Positions 8,619 through 17,300 of a DNA stretch of 64,000 bases are shown piece after piece (within the stretch, counting starts at the first letter, position 1; each line of letters starts with the position of its first letter). The notes under the pieces were generated by a model that did no database searches, was not told the origin of the DNA, and was given only the letters and a program-made list of their open reading frames with translations. Position numbers and translations under genes: made by a program. Source of the DNA: Bacteroidota bacterium (GTDB lineage Bacteria > Bacteroidota > Ignavibacteria > UBA10030 > UBA8401). The DNA is taken from assembly GCA_021796215.1 (NCBI GenBank), contig JAJYOK010000005.1, positions 62,001-126,000 on the forward strand, in the 5' to 3' direction.

Positions 8619-9612
8619 AATCAGAAACTTCCTTCAAGAACTCATCTCTGTGCTCGATGAAAAACTCGTGTCCCGTATTTTCAAATTCGTACAGCTTCGC
8701 TTTGGGAATTGATTCCACCAATGCCTCCATCACAAAACGCGAGACGTAATCATTTTGACCGACAAGTGCGAGTGTTTTCACTTTCAGCGTTTTCAAATCG
8801 TTGCGCGTATCGAAGTCTTTGAGGTTTCCGGAAATATCAAAATAACCGGTTCTCCCCCACATCGTAAAGAACACGGGCCATGAGCGTTCCGGAAGTGAGA
8901 AATTTTGCGGCACATCCATTGGGCTTGAAAAATAATTCGGAATCAACAATCCCTTCATCACAGCATCGTCGTAACCGGGATTATATCTATCACCAACAAT
9001 CAAACTGTCTTGCTCGTATCCTTTAACAATGGTGCTGATTTGCCGCGGCATGAAGTCTCGCATTTGATTGAGCCACACGTTAAAATCATCCGGCACGCGC
9101 GCCGGCGTGCTCATCAAAATCATTTTGTTGACCCGCTGCGGGTACTTAATAGCGTATTTTTGAGCAAGCATGCCGCCGGTTTCATGTCCGATAATATTCA
9201 ACTGCTGAATTCCCAGCACTGACCGTACCGATTCAACATCGGCAACCATATCGGTGAGATTGTACAGTTCAGGATTACGGAATCCCTGAGACAAGCCGCA
9301 TCCGCGCGGATCGAGAAAAATAAACTGCGCAAGCGAATCGAGCGGAGAAAGCACCGGCACAAGATAATCGAACGAATAGCCGGGACCGCCGGGCAAAACA
9401 AGCGTCGGTGTTCCAGTTCCTTCAATGCGAATAAAAAGCTGAACGCCGTCCTTGCCTGTAACATATCCGGTAACGACCTTTTTCTTGAGCGGAATCTGTT
9501 CGGCGTTGACTGCAGCAACTTTTTCTTCCTTTATGCACCCGGCAATAAGAAAAAGAAGAGCAAGAAATGTAATTGAAAAACCTTTGGTAACAGTAAGGCT
9601 TTTTCGGGACAT
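8605..9612 (-). CDS. Alpha/beta-hydrolase lipoprotein with Glu in place of the nucleophile Ser
   Basis: The 335-residue product has a lipoprotein signal (LFLIAGC, Cys about residue 26) and a proline-iminopeptidase-like alpha/beta-hydrolase fold. The oxyanion-hole motif LPGGPG (about 73-78), the strand FIFLDPRGCGLS, the acid in LALVGQNDYV and the histidine in FENTGHEFF are all present. At the nucleophile elbow the usual GxSxG reads GHETGG (residues 142-147), so the catalytic serine is a glutamate at residue 144. Either the enzyme works by a different nucleophile or it is a catalytically dead binding protein. A ribosome-binding AAGGAG precedes the ATG. It is convergent with the YihY gene. Confidence 0.85.
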   Translation of the reverse strand: MSRKSLTVTKGFSITFLALLFLIAGCIKEEKVAAVNAEQIPLKKKVVTGYVTGKDGVQLFIRIEGTGTPTLVLPGGPGYSFDYLVPVLSPLDSLAQFIFLDPRGCGLSQGFRNPELYNLTDMVADVESVRSVLGIQQLNIIGHETGGMLAQKYAIKYPQRVNKMILMSTPARVPDDFNVWLNQMRDFMPRQISTIVKGYEQDSLIVGDRYNPGYDDAVMKGLLIPNYFSSPMDVPQNFSLPERSWPVFFTMWGRTGYFDISGNLKDFDTRNDLKTLKVKTLALVGQNDYVSRFVMEALVESIPKAKLYEFENTGHEFFIEHRDEFLKEVSDFMKK

Positions 9613-9635
9613 GGAACTTTTCTCCTTGTTGAAAA

Positions 9636-9661
9636 TCCGCCGCGTTTTATTTTCAGGCGGA
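9636..9661 (-). terminator. Possible intrinsic terminator after trmH operon
   Basis: On the minus strand TCCGCC and GGCGGA pair around a 14-base AT-rich loop, followed by TTTTC. It lies 80 bases after the TrmH-family stop and just before the ribosome-binding site of the hydrolase lipoprotein gene. The large loop and short T tract make it weak. Confidence 0.4.
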
Positions 9662-9740
9662 AAGGTTTTCTATAAAGGCCGAAGTTTTATGTGCTGAATG
9701 TAACGAGAATTTGAAAGAATGTAAAGCCAAAAGATCCGAA

Positions 9741-10322
9741 TTATTTTTTCAACCAATCATCATAAAGCTCTTGCAGGTACTTCGGTGAAAATGATGACGA
9801 CGCATATTTTCCAGCTTGCGACCGCTGGCGCATAGCTTCAAACAAACAGACGCCGCACGCAACGGAGACATTAAGGCTTTGAATCATTCCCATCATGGGA
9901 ATCATCACCGTTGCATCTGCCAATGCGGCGGCTTCGTCGGAAACGCCGCTGTGCTCATTTCCGAAGACCAATGCTGCCGGAGAAGTAAGATCGAAGGAAT
10001 AAATTGACCGTGATCGCTCGTCGAGACGCGTCGCCAAAATGACAAAGCCTTCACTTCGCAGCTGCGCATAACATTCTTTAACCGATGAAAATCTCCGGCG
10101 CTCCACCCACTTATTTGCGCTGGACGAGCTTTTCTTTCCAATCTTCGGAAATTTTTCTTTCGTATACAAAAGCTGTGCCTGTACAATTCCAACGGCATCT
10201 GCCGAACGAAACATTGCGCTGACGTTGTGCGGGTCGTGAATGTTTTCCATAACGATTGTCAAATCGGGTTGGCGATGTGAAAGAACCGCGAGCAATTTTC
10301 CCCGCCGCTTCTCCGATTTCAT
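9741..10322 (-). CDS. trmH: TrmH/SpoU-family 2'-O-ribose RNA methyltransferase
   Basis: The 193 residues contain all three SpoU motifs: motif 1 NIHDPHNVSAMFRSADA (about 27-43), motif 2 LVFGNEHSGVS (about 126-136) and motif 3 IPMMGMIQSLNVSVA (about 149-163). These form the knotted S-adenosylmethionine site. The short N-terminal region and MENIHDPHN opening are closest to tRNA guanosine-18 2'-O-methyltransferase, which methylates G18 in the tRNA D-loop; an rRNA target cannot be excluded. The ATG overlaps the stop of the upstream EamA-family gene (ATGA). Confidence 0.85.
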   Translation of the reverse strand: MKSEKRRGKLLAVLSHRQPDLTIVMENIHDPHNVSAMFRSADAVGIVQAQLLYTKEKFPKIGKKSSSSANKWVERRRFSSVKECYAQLRSEGFVILATRLDERSRSIYSFDLTSPAALVFGNEHSGVSDEAAALADATVMIPMMGMIQSLNVSVACGVCLFEAMRQRSQAGKYASSSFSPKYLQELYDDWLKK

Positions 10323-11227
10323 TCTGCCCCCATAACAATCACACGCGGCTCACTGCGCGGTTTCACCTGCAATAATCCGATCGCAGTGAGGACAAGAACA
10401 ACGCCGACAGTCTGAATGAAATCCAACGTACCGCCGAGAACGAAGAATGCCGACACAATGGCGACAACAGGCTCAAGTGTGCTGGTAATAATTGCGCGCG
10501 TCGGCTCAATAAATTTTAATCCGGAAAAATAAAAAATGTACGGAAGAAGAATTGAAATGAGAGAGACAAGCGCAAACACAAGCCAATTGTTGAAGGAATA
10601 ATGCGCCCGCACAATCGCGAACGGCGAATTGACAAAAAGCCAAAAAACGGTTGCCGCACCGAGAACATAAATCAGCGTTGTCCAAACCGAATATTTCATC
10701 GTCAGCGGCTTGCCCGCGATATTAAAAATAGAAAATGAAATTGCCGCAACAAATGCACTTGCAATTCCTTTAAGCGAACCGTGAAGCAAATGCGGGTCGT
10801 ATCCGCCAACAGCAAGAAAAATTCCAGCCATCGAAAACACGAGAGCCGCCGCCTTAAATTTTGTCATCGCTTCACGCTGCACAACTGTTGCATACAGCGC
10901 AACCATCACCGGTGCCGTGTACTGCACAAGGATTGACGTCGCAACATTCGATTCTTTAATTGCGGCATAATAAAAATAATTCGAGCCGGCTAATCCGCAG
11001 ATTCCCACAAAGAGAAACATCGGGATATCCCGTAACGAAATCTTAAGTAAGTCTCTCTTCGTCACGCCGAAATAAATAATCAACACGATAAACGCAATTG
11101 AGACACGTGTTTGAACAACGATGAGCGGATCAATGGATTGGTTGAACAAAATTTTTGCAACTGTTGCGGAAATTCCCCAGAACGAAGCGGCAACTGCAAT
11201 AAGAAGGTACCCTTTCAATCGCTTCAT
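10319..11227 (-). CDS. EamA-family (drug/metabolite) membrane transporter
   Basis: The 302-residue protein has about ten hydrophobic helices arranged as two EamA repeats (about 10-140 and 150-285). Typical signatures are AASFWGISATVAKILF at the start, VQYTAPVMVALYA at the end of repeat one and SLEPV-like TSTLEPVVAIVSAFFVLGG in repeat two. The family exports or imports small metabolites; the substrate is unknown. The gene sits in the middle of a tightly overlapped trio (TPR protein, transporter, TrmH), with four-base overlaps on both sides. Confidence 0.88.
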   Translation of the reverse strand: MKRLKGYLLIAVAASFWGISATVAKILFNQSIDPLIVVQTRVSIAFIVLIIYFGVTKRDLLKISLRDIPMFLFVGICGLAGSNYFYYAAIKESNVATSILVQYTAPVMVALYATVVQREAMTKFKAAALVFSMAGIFLAVGGYDPHLLHGSLKGIASAFVAAISFSIFNIAGKPLTMKYSVWTTLIYVLGAATVFWLFVNSPFAIVRAHYSFNNWLVFALVSLISILLPYIFYFSGLKFIEPTRAIITSTLEPVVAIVSAFFVLGGTLDFIQTVGVVLVLTAIGLLQVKPRSEPRVIVMGAE

Positions 11228-11787
11228 ACGGCAGGCGATTCTCCGGGCGCAGACCCCGTTGTTGAGGCTTCATCCGCTTTAAGGCGGTAATATTCAGCAA
11301 GATCATCATCTCCCAACAGACGATAGAGGTACGAAAGACGTTGAAGCAAACTTTTTTTATTCGGCACGGTTTCAAGTCCTGTTTTCACAAAATCAATCAA
11401 CGTTGACAGCGGAGGAATGTTGAGATCGGGTTCATAGCAATCGCACGCATCGAGATACGGATCGGGTGCGGACGGATTCACCAGCGCTGCCTTCTGATAA
11501 TACTGAAGCGAATGCTCAAAATTATCTGACGATGCGTAAAGCGCCTCGAACACATTTGCCATCCACATATACACGTCGTACGTAATATGCGGAAATTCTT
11601 TGGCAAGTTTCTCGCCAAAGAGCGTGATCTCATCTGCTGACAAGGCATCGTTCCAGAAAAGAAGGCGATATAATTCTATATCGTCAATCCGCTGCTGGAG
11701 TGCGGCTTCAAATGCATCGAAGATATCGTTAAAGTTTTTCGAAGAAGAGAATCGCCGGCGCAATTCTTCTCGCGAAAGTTCCGCCAT
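11224..11787 (-). CDS. TPR-like helical repeat protein of unknown function
   Basis: The 187-residue soluble protein has helical repeats resembling tetratricopeptide units: DVYMWMANVFEALYASSDNFEHSLQYYQKAALVNPSAPDPYLDACDCY-like spacing at about 90-140, and LLQRLSYLYRLLGDDDLAEYYRLKADEA near 150-175. The N-terminal 60 residues are charged and helical. It leads an operon with the EamA transporter and TrmH through ATGA overlaps. Its ribosome-binding AAGGAG lies within the mini-hairpin element at 11788-11814, where GGAG can pair with CTCC across an AAA loop, so initiation could be structure-sensitive. No specific partner is evident. Confidence 0.7.
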   Translation of the reverse strand: MAELSREELRRRFSSSKNFNDIFDAFEAALQQRIDDIELYRLLFWNDALSADEITLFGEKLAKEFPHITYDVYMWMANVFEALYASSDNFEHSLQYYQKAALVNPSAPDPYLDACDCYEPDLNIPPLSTLIDFVKTGLETVPNKKSLLQRLSYLYRLLGDDDLAEYYRLKADEASTTGSAPGESPAV

Positions 11788-11814
11788 GTCCTAAGGACTC
11801 CTTTGGAGAATTCC
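11788..11814. repeat. Mini-hairpin element overlapping the TPR-gene ribosome-binding site
   Basis: It reads GTCC-TAA-GGAC then CTCC-TTT-GGAG on the plus strand, followed by AATTCC. It matches the element at 4976-5001 and the core of 46491-46543. It abuts the ATG at 11787 (minus strand) and contains that gene's Shine-Dalgarno sequence. Confidence 0.55.
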
Positions 11815-11880
11815 TCTCGTATTTTCTAAGTATAAAAAGAGCAGTATTGAAATGCAAATGAGATGGGCGGCTGGCATGCT

Positions 11881-11911
11881 GAATGCAGACACCTCAAAGG
11901 CGTCCTTCATC
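11881..11911. repeat. 31-bp palindromic repeat, copy 1 (degenerate)
   Basis: It has the core GACACC-TCAA-AGGCGTC with outer arms GAATG/TTCATC. It has the same length and central layout as 11963-11993, 53726-53756, 58001-58031 and 58045-58075. It lies in the non-coding gap between trxA and the TPR gene. Confidence 0.6.
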
Positions 11912-11928
11912 TCTCGGCTAAAAACAAA

Positions 11929-11951
11929 AAAGCCCCGAAGAACGGGGCTTT
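11929..11951 (-). terminator. Intrinsic terminator of trxA
   Basis: AAAGCCCCG and CGGGGCTTT pair perfectly around AAGAA. On the minus strand the stem is followed by TTTTTGTTTTT. It stands about 50 bases after the trxA stop. Confidence 0.85.
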
Positions 11952-11962
11952 GGAAAACTAAC

Positions 11963-11993
11963 GATGGAGACCACCTGAAAAGCGGACTCCATC
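11963..11993. repeat. 31-bp palindromic repeat, copy 2
   Basis: Arms GATGGAG/CTCCATC pair perfectly; the inner ACCACCT/AGCGGA arms pair partly around GAAAA. It begins seven bases after the trxA stop, ahead of the intrinsic terminator. Confidence 0.6.
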
Positions 11994-11999
11994 TGAACC

Positions 12000-12323
12000 T
12001 CACGATAAATGCCGCATGACTTTGTCAACAAGAGTTCTCTTCGGCACTGCACCGACGATCTGGTCCACAACCTTTCCGCCTTTAAACATAAGCAGCGTTG
12101 GAATACTGCGGATGCCGAATTGCATAGACACTGCGGGATTCGCATCAACATCCAGCTTCCCGACTTTTAATTTTCCGTCATATTCTTTCGCAATTTCTTC
12201 GACTACCGGCGCGATCATTTTGCACGGACCGCACCACGTCGCCCAAAAATCAACAAGCACGGGGACATTGGAACCGACAACTTCCGTCTGAAAATTAGCG
12301 TCGTTCACTTCAACTGGTTTCAT
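12000..12323 (-). CDS. trxA: Thioredoxin
   Basis: The 107-residue product is a canonical thioredoxin. The active site WCGPC is at residues 30-34, the buried Asp is in LVDFWATW, and the cis-Pro loop is [13 protein letters not shown]. It reduces protein disulfides in the cytosol. An AAGGAG ribosome-binding site precedes the ATG. It lies 17 bases after dnaE on the same strand and is the last gene of a proS-aldehyde dehydrogenase-dnaE-trxA run, closed by the terminator at 11929-11951. Confidence 0.97.
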   Translation of the reverse strand: MKPVEVNDANFQTEVVGSNVPVLVDFWATWCGPCKMIAPVVEEIAKEYDGKLKVGKLDVDANPAVSMQFGIRSIPTLLMFKGGKVVDQIVGAVPKRTLVDKVMRHLS

Positions 12324-12340
12324 GAAATTCTCCTTTTTCT

Positions 12341-15300
12341 TTATGCTGAAATTTTAATTGATTGTTTTCCAAGCAGCGAGTGTATACTATCCATAAATTC
12401 ATTTGTTGGATTGATTGCAAATTTCCGCGATAAAAACACCTGCGGCGCATTGAATTCCTTACCTATAACGTTGAAATAGCACTGACAATTCCCTTTATTT
12501 TTTTCCAGAACGAGACGAAGCTTTGCCATTGTTCCGTCGTTCACTTCGTCAGTGTTGAGCAGGAGAAAGACACGCCGCGCAAATTTTTCTCTCACCTTGT
12601 CCATCGAAATAATTTCACTGGCGATGATTTTGATAACGTCACCGCTCACCTCTCCGTTCCCTTCAATCAGCACCATCGCCTCGGGCTTGATAAGTGCCTC
12701 ACATTTTTTGAACACGCTGGAGAAAACAACGCATTCGGCTTTGCCGGTAAAATCCTCGATAGTGATAAACGCCATCGGACGGTTGTTTTTATCATTCTTC
12801 TTTTTGATGGCAGTAATGATCCCTGCGGCGCGCACGCTTCCGTTCTTCACTCCTTCCACATCGCCGAGATGAACTGTTGCAAAAGCGTTGATTTCATTCT
12901 CATATTTCAACAGCGGGTGGCCAGAGACATAAAAGCCGAGCACCGATTTTTCATTCGACAACTTTTCAGACTCACTCCACGGCGCAATGTTCGGAAGTGT
13001 GGGCACAAGAAACGGATGATCTTTCACGCTTGCGCCGTCAAAAAGATTTGACTGCCCCCGTTCACGCTGGCTTTGTGCCTGCTGCCCGGCGGCAACGTTT
13101 TGTTCTACGCTTGCAAGAAGCTGCGCACGATTTTTTGTAATGCTGTCAAACGCGCCAGCCATGATAAGGCTTTCGATCGTTTTTTTATTCACAACTCTCA
13201 GGTCAACCTTCTTGCAGAAATCAAATAACGACGTAAAGCGGTTGCCATCGCCGCGCGCAGAAATAATAGCTTCAACAGCATTTGAGCCGACATTTTTGAT
13301 TGCGACAAGTCCGAAACGGATTCCGTCCGCAGTGACATTGAATGTTGACTCACTCTCGTTCACATCGGGAGGAAGAACTTCAATCTCAAGCTTGCGGCAC
13401 TCATCAATGAACAACACAATCTTATCCGTATTGCCGATTTCTGATGTCAGAGTCGCCGCCATATATTCCGCGGGATAATGTGCCTTCAGATATGCGGTTT
13501 GATATGCAACAACGGAATACGGTACGCTGTGCGATTTGTTGAATCCGTACGAAGAAAACTTTTCAATTCGCTCGTAAATCTCTTCTGCCAACTTCGGAGA
13601 AATACCGATTGTCTTCACTGCGCCAGCGATGAATTTTGTTTTCTGCGCTGCCATCGCCGCTTTATCTTTCTTTCCCATTGCGCGGCGCATCAGGTCGGCT
13701 TCGGCAAGAGTATAGCCGGCAATCTCGCTCGCGATCCGCATCACCTGTTCCTGATATACAATGACGCCGTAAGTTTCTTTCAGCGTGGCTTCCAATTTCG
13801 GATGCAAGTATTCTATCTTCTGTACTCCGTGTTTCCTTTGGATATAGTCGCCGATGCTTTCCATCGGACCGGGACGATACAGCGCATTCATTGCGACAAG
13901 ATCGCTGATCGTGGTCGGCTTCAGCTTACGAAGCCAATCCTGCATTCCGGAACTTTCAAATTGAAAAACGGCAACCGTTTGTCCTTTGTGAAACAGCTCG
14001 AATGTCTTTTGATCGTTTTCCGGAAGCTCGTCAAGGTTGATTGCAACGCCGTGATTTTTCCTGATCATCTCAAGCGCATTTTCGATCACCGTCAACGTGC
14101 GCAAGCCGAGAAAATCCATTTTCAGCAAACCGGCATCTTCGAGATCTTTCATGGTGTACTGCGTCATCATTCCGGTTGACGGCGTCTTGTACATCGGCAC
14201 AAAGTTACTGATCGCCGCCGGTGCAATGACAACTCCCGCCGCATGCATTGAAGCATTGCGGTTCATTCCTTCGAGCACTTGCGATACGTCGAGCAGCATT
14301 TTGATTTTTGGATCGCTGCTGTTACGAAGTGACTTGAGCTCCGGAACATTTTCCAGCGCTTCAGCAATCGGCATTACCTTTCCCTGATTAACAGGAATTT
14401 GTTTCGTTACGGTCTCAACAACTGAGAGCGGAATTCCGAGGACACGCGCAACATCTTTCAAAACTGCGCGGGACGATAAGGTACCGAAAGTGATAATCTG
14501 AGAAACAGATTCTTCGCCGTATTTTTCCCGAACATATTGAATAACTTTTTCCCGTTTGCTATCCGAAAAGTCAACGTCAATATCCGGCATGCTGACGCGG
14601 TCGGGATTAAGAAACCGCTCGAACAGCAGATCGTATTTAAGCGGATCAATATTGGTAATTCCTAATGAGTAGGAAACAAGGCTTCCCGCCGCGCTGCCGC
14701 GGCCTGGTCCGACCATCACTCCCATTTCGCGCGCCGCACGGATAAAATCCGACACGATCAAAAAATATCCGGCATAACCCATCGTGCGAATCACAGAAAG
14801 CTCGCGCCTCATCCTCGCATCAATTTCCGGAGTCACATCCGGCACACGCGTTCGTATGCCGTCCCATGCAAGCTTGTCAAGATAATCTTCCAATGTCGAA
14901 ACGCCCGCATCTTCCGGAATCGGAAATTTCGGCATGTGGTTGGTTTTCAGATCAAGTTCGAGATTGCATTTTTCTGCAACTTCGAGTGTATGTTCGATGG
15001 CGTCGGGAAAATCTTTAAACAGTTTCGCCATTTCATCGGCAGATTTAAAATAAATCTGATCCGTTCCGTAGCGAAGCTTCGAATAATCCGGCGTGTTTGT
15101 GCTGCTTGCATCAGGAATCAGCAGCATGATATTATGAGCTAAGGCATGTTCGGGCTTGATGTAATGCACATCGTTCGTCGCAATCAATTTGATGCCAAGC
15201 TCTTTCGACAGGCGCGGCATTCCGGCAAGAACATTGGCTTCGATATCGTAATGATGGTCTTGCATTTCGAGATAAAAATCATCTCCAAACAATTCGCGGT

Positions 15301-15823
15301 ACATCAGCGCAATTTCTTTTGCATCATCGTAACTTTCATTGACAAGGTGCGCTGACACAACGCCGCCCGCACATGCCGAAAGTGCGACCAGCCCTTCGGA
15401 ATACTTTGTAAGGAGCTCAAAATCAATTCGTGGTTTATAGTAAAATCCTTCAAGGTGCCCGAGCGTTGTCAGTTTAATAAGATTGCGGTAGCCTGTTTCA
15501 TTTTTTGCCAGAAGAACGAGATGATGATATATGCCGCGCCCTTTTTTTGCCACGGGTTGCAGCGAATCGGTTGTTTGCGCTGCACCCTTATCGAAACGGC
15601 TTCCCTTCGTAACAATGTACACTTCACTGCCGATGATCGGCTTGATTCCTTTTTTCTTCGCCTTCTTATAAAATTCAACTGCACCAAACATCACGCCGTG
15701 ATCAGTGAGCGCAACCGACGACATCTTGTTTTCAAGCGCGGCATTAAGAAGCGAATCTACCGTTGTCGCGCCGTCGAGCAGGCTATAATGAGTATGATTA
15801 TGGAGATGAACAAATTCAGGCAT
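12341..15823 (-). CDS. dnaE: DNA polymerase III subunit alpha
   Basis: The start is placed at the ATG at 15823 ([14 protein letters not shown]); the frame extends four codons upstream to a TTG. The 1160-residue length equals the usual DnaE1 type. Visible parts are the PHP domain ([13 protein letters not shown] at 5-17; DHGVMFG), the catalytic palm with the PDIDVDFSD motif near residue 405, the thumb/fingers, [15 protein letters not shown], a helix-hairpin-helix region, and an OB-fold ([13 protein letters not shown] to [11 protein letters not shown], about 985-1050). It is the replicative polymerase of the holoenzyme. It is encoded between the aldehyde dehydrogenase gene and trxA on one strand. 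Confidence 0.97.
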   Translation of the reverse strand: MPEFVHLHNHTHYSLLDGATTVDSLLNAALENKMSSVALTDHGVMFGAVEFYKKAKKKGIKPIIGSEVYIVTKGSRFDKGAAQTTDSLQPVAKKGRGIYHHLVLLAKNETGYRNLIKLTTLGHLEGFYYKPRIDFELLTKYSEGLVALSACAGGVVSAHLVNESYDDAKEIALMYRELFGDDFYLEMQDHHYDIEANVLAGMPRLSKELGIKLIATNDVHYIKPEHALAHNIMLLIPDASSTNTPDYSKLRYGTDQIYFKSADEMAKLFKDFPDAIEHTLEVAEKCNLELDLKTNHMPKFPIPEDAGVSTLEDYLDKLAWDGIRTRVPDVTPEIDARMRRELSVIRTMGYAGYFLIVSDFIRAAREMGVMVGPGRGSAAGSLVSYSLGITNIDPLKYDLLFERFLNPDRVSMPDIDVDFSDSKREKVIQYVREKYGEESVSQIITFGTLSSRAVLKDVARVLGIPLSVVETVTKQIPVNQGKVMPIAEALENVPELKSLRNSSDPKIKMLLDVSQVLEGMNRNASMHAAGVVIAPAAISNFVPMYKTPSTGMMTQYTMKDLEDAGLLKMDFLGLRTLTVIENALEMIRKNHGVAINLDELPENDQKTFELFHKGQTVAVFQFESSGMQDWLRKLKPTTISDLVAMNALYRPGPMESIGDYIQRKHGVQKIEYLHPKLEATLKETYGVIVYQEQVMRIASEIAGYTLAEADLMRRAMGKKDKAAMAAQKTKFIAGAVKTIGISPKLAEEIYERIEKFSSYGFNKSHSVPYSVVAYQTAYLKAHYPAEYMAATLTSEIGNTDKIVLFIDECRKLEIEVLPPDVNESESTFNVTADGIRFGLVAIKNVGSNAVEAIISARGDGNRFTSLFDFCKKVDLRVVNKKTIESLIMAGAFDSITKNRAQLLASVEQNVAAGQQAQSQRERGQSNLFDGASVKDHPFLVPTLPNIAPWSESEKLSNEKSVLGFYVSGHPLLKYENEINAFATVHLGDVEGVKNGSVRAAGIITAIKKKNDKNNRPMAFITIEDFTGKAECVVFSSVFKKCEALIKPEAMVLIEGNGEVSGDVIKIIASEIISMDKVREKFARRVFLLLNTDEVNDGTMAKLRLVLEKNKGNCQCYFNVIGKEFNAPQVFLSRKFAINPTNEFMDSIHSLLGKQSIKISA

Positions 15824-15864
15824 GATGTACTTCAAAAAAAATTATACTGATAAATAAACTTTAC

Positions 15865-17286
15865 TCAAAAATCAACTACTAACAATCTCGGTTCCGTCAT
15901 TTCTTCAATCGCATACTTGATTCCTTCCCTGCCAAATCCGGAATCCTTGACGCCGCCATACGGCATGTTATCAACGCGGAAGGTTGGATAATCATTCACA
16001 ATTATTCCGCCGACTTCAAGATTCTTGTAAGCGTACAAAATTGCATTCATATCGTTCGAAAAAATTCCCGCCTGCAAACCGTAGCGGGAATCATTCACTT
16101 CTTCAACGGCATGTTCAATGGAATCAATTTTGTGCAGCGTTGTTACCGGACCGAAAATTTCTTCGCTGCATACTTTCATTTCCGGATTTACAGAACCGAG
16201 CACGGTCGGTTCCATCATCGAACCGCGCCGTTTTCCGCCCCACAATATTGTGGCGCCGTCATTGACTGCTTCCTTCACCCATTGCTCCACGCGTTCAGCT
16301 TCTTTAAGACTAATCATCGGACCGACAACAGTATCTTCCTCAAGCGGATTGCCGACTTTGACCGCGGCAACCGCTTCAAGAAACTTCATCTCAAATTGTT
16401 TAAAAATACTTTTGTGAGCATAAATGCGCTGAACTTTAATACACACTTGCCCTGCGTGAGCAAACGATCCGGACACACACCGCTCAACGGCATGCTCAAT
16501 GTCCGCATGGTGGTCAACAATAACAGCGGCATTTCCGCCGAGCTCGAGCAGTACCTTTTTCTTTCCTGCTTTTTGTTTCAACGACCAGCCAACCCGTGCG
16601 CTTCCTGTGAAGCTGAGCATTTTGATGCGATCATCTTCCGCAAGTTTTTCAGCAATCTCATTTGAACATGGAACAATGTTGACTGCTTTTTCCGGAATCC
16701 CCGACTTCAAGAGTGTTTCGCCGAGAAGCAACGACGTCAGCGGAGCTTGCGGTGCTGGTTTAATGATGAACGGATTGCCGCATGCAATTGCGGGAGCGAT
16801 CTTATGCGCGATCAGGTTAAGTGGAAAATTGAACGGCGTAATGCACACCACAGGGCCGATCGGAAAGCGCATTGTAATGCCTTTGCGATTTTTTACGATG
16901 CTGCTCACATCAAGTGAAATCACTTCGCCATTAATGCGCGATGCTTCTTCTGACGCAATCCGAAAAGTTGAAACTGCCCGGTCAACTTCTCCTTTCGCAA
17001 ACCTAATCGGCTTTCCGGACTCATTCGTGATCATTTCAGCAAATTCAGTCCGGCGATGTTCAATGTTGTCGGCTATTGCGTTGAGAATTTTTGAACGCTC
17101 ATAGCTGGAAAAATTTTTCAGCGTAGGAAAGATTTCGACTGAATTCCGGATTGCTTCATCAACATCTTCTTCGCGGGCAAGAGAAAGAAGCCCGACAGCA
17201 CTACCGTTGAACGGATTTGCGATGTACACTTTCTCGTCGGATTCCCTCCACTCTCCGCCGACCAGAAATTTAAATTCCCTTGCCAT
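15865..17286 (-). CDS. NAD(P)-dependent aldehyde dehydrogenase
   Basis: The start is set at the ATG at 17286 because GGGAG lies nine bases upstream; an upstream in-frame TTG overlaps the end of proS. The 473-residue protein has the Rossmann region, the motif LELGGNAAVIVD carrying the general-base Glu (about 245-256), and the catalytic Cys in GQVCIKVQRI (about 283). The C-terminal EEIFGPVTTLHK and FGREGIKYAIEEMTEPR segments are standard. FNFPLNLIAHKIAPAIACGNP and the short length fit the succinate-semialdehyde/lactaldehyde/glyceraldehyde-phosphate-like branch, but the substrate is open. It lies 14 bases after proS and 42 before dnaE. Confidence 0.9.
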   Translation of the reverse strand: MAREFKFLVGGEWRESDEKVYIANPFNGSAVGLLSLAREEDVDEAIRNSVEIFPTLKNFSSYERSKILNAIADNIEHRRTEFAEMITNESGKPIRFAKGEVDRAVSTFRIASEEASRINGEVISLDVSSIVKNRKGITMRFPIGPVVCITPFNFPLNLIAHKIAPAIACGNPFIIKPAPQAPLTSLLLGETLLKSGIPEKAVNIVPCSNEIAEKLAEDDRIKMLSFTGSARVGWSLKQKAGKKKVLLELGGNAAVIVDHHADIEHAVERCVSGSFAHAGQVCIKVQRIYAHKSIFKQFEMKFLEAVAAVKVGNPLEEDTVVGPMISLKEAERVEQWVKEAVNDGATILWGGKRRGSMMEPTVLGSVNPEMKVCSEEIFGPVTTLHKIDSIEHAVEEVNDSRYGLQAGIFSNDMNAILYAYKNLEVGGIIVNDYPTFRVDNMPYGGVKDSGFGREGIKYAIEEMTEPRLLVVDF

Positions 17287-17300
17287 TGCCCGTGCTCCCG

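Noticed and set aside
11881-11993. CRISPR-like reading of the repeats after trxA
   Set aside because: Only two diverged palindromes with an ordinary terminator between them; no regular spacers and no cas genes.
13478-14179. A 233-codon plus-strand frame opposite dnaE
   Set aside because: It lies wholly antisense to conserved DnaE motifs, and its product shows no recognisable domain.
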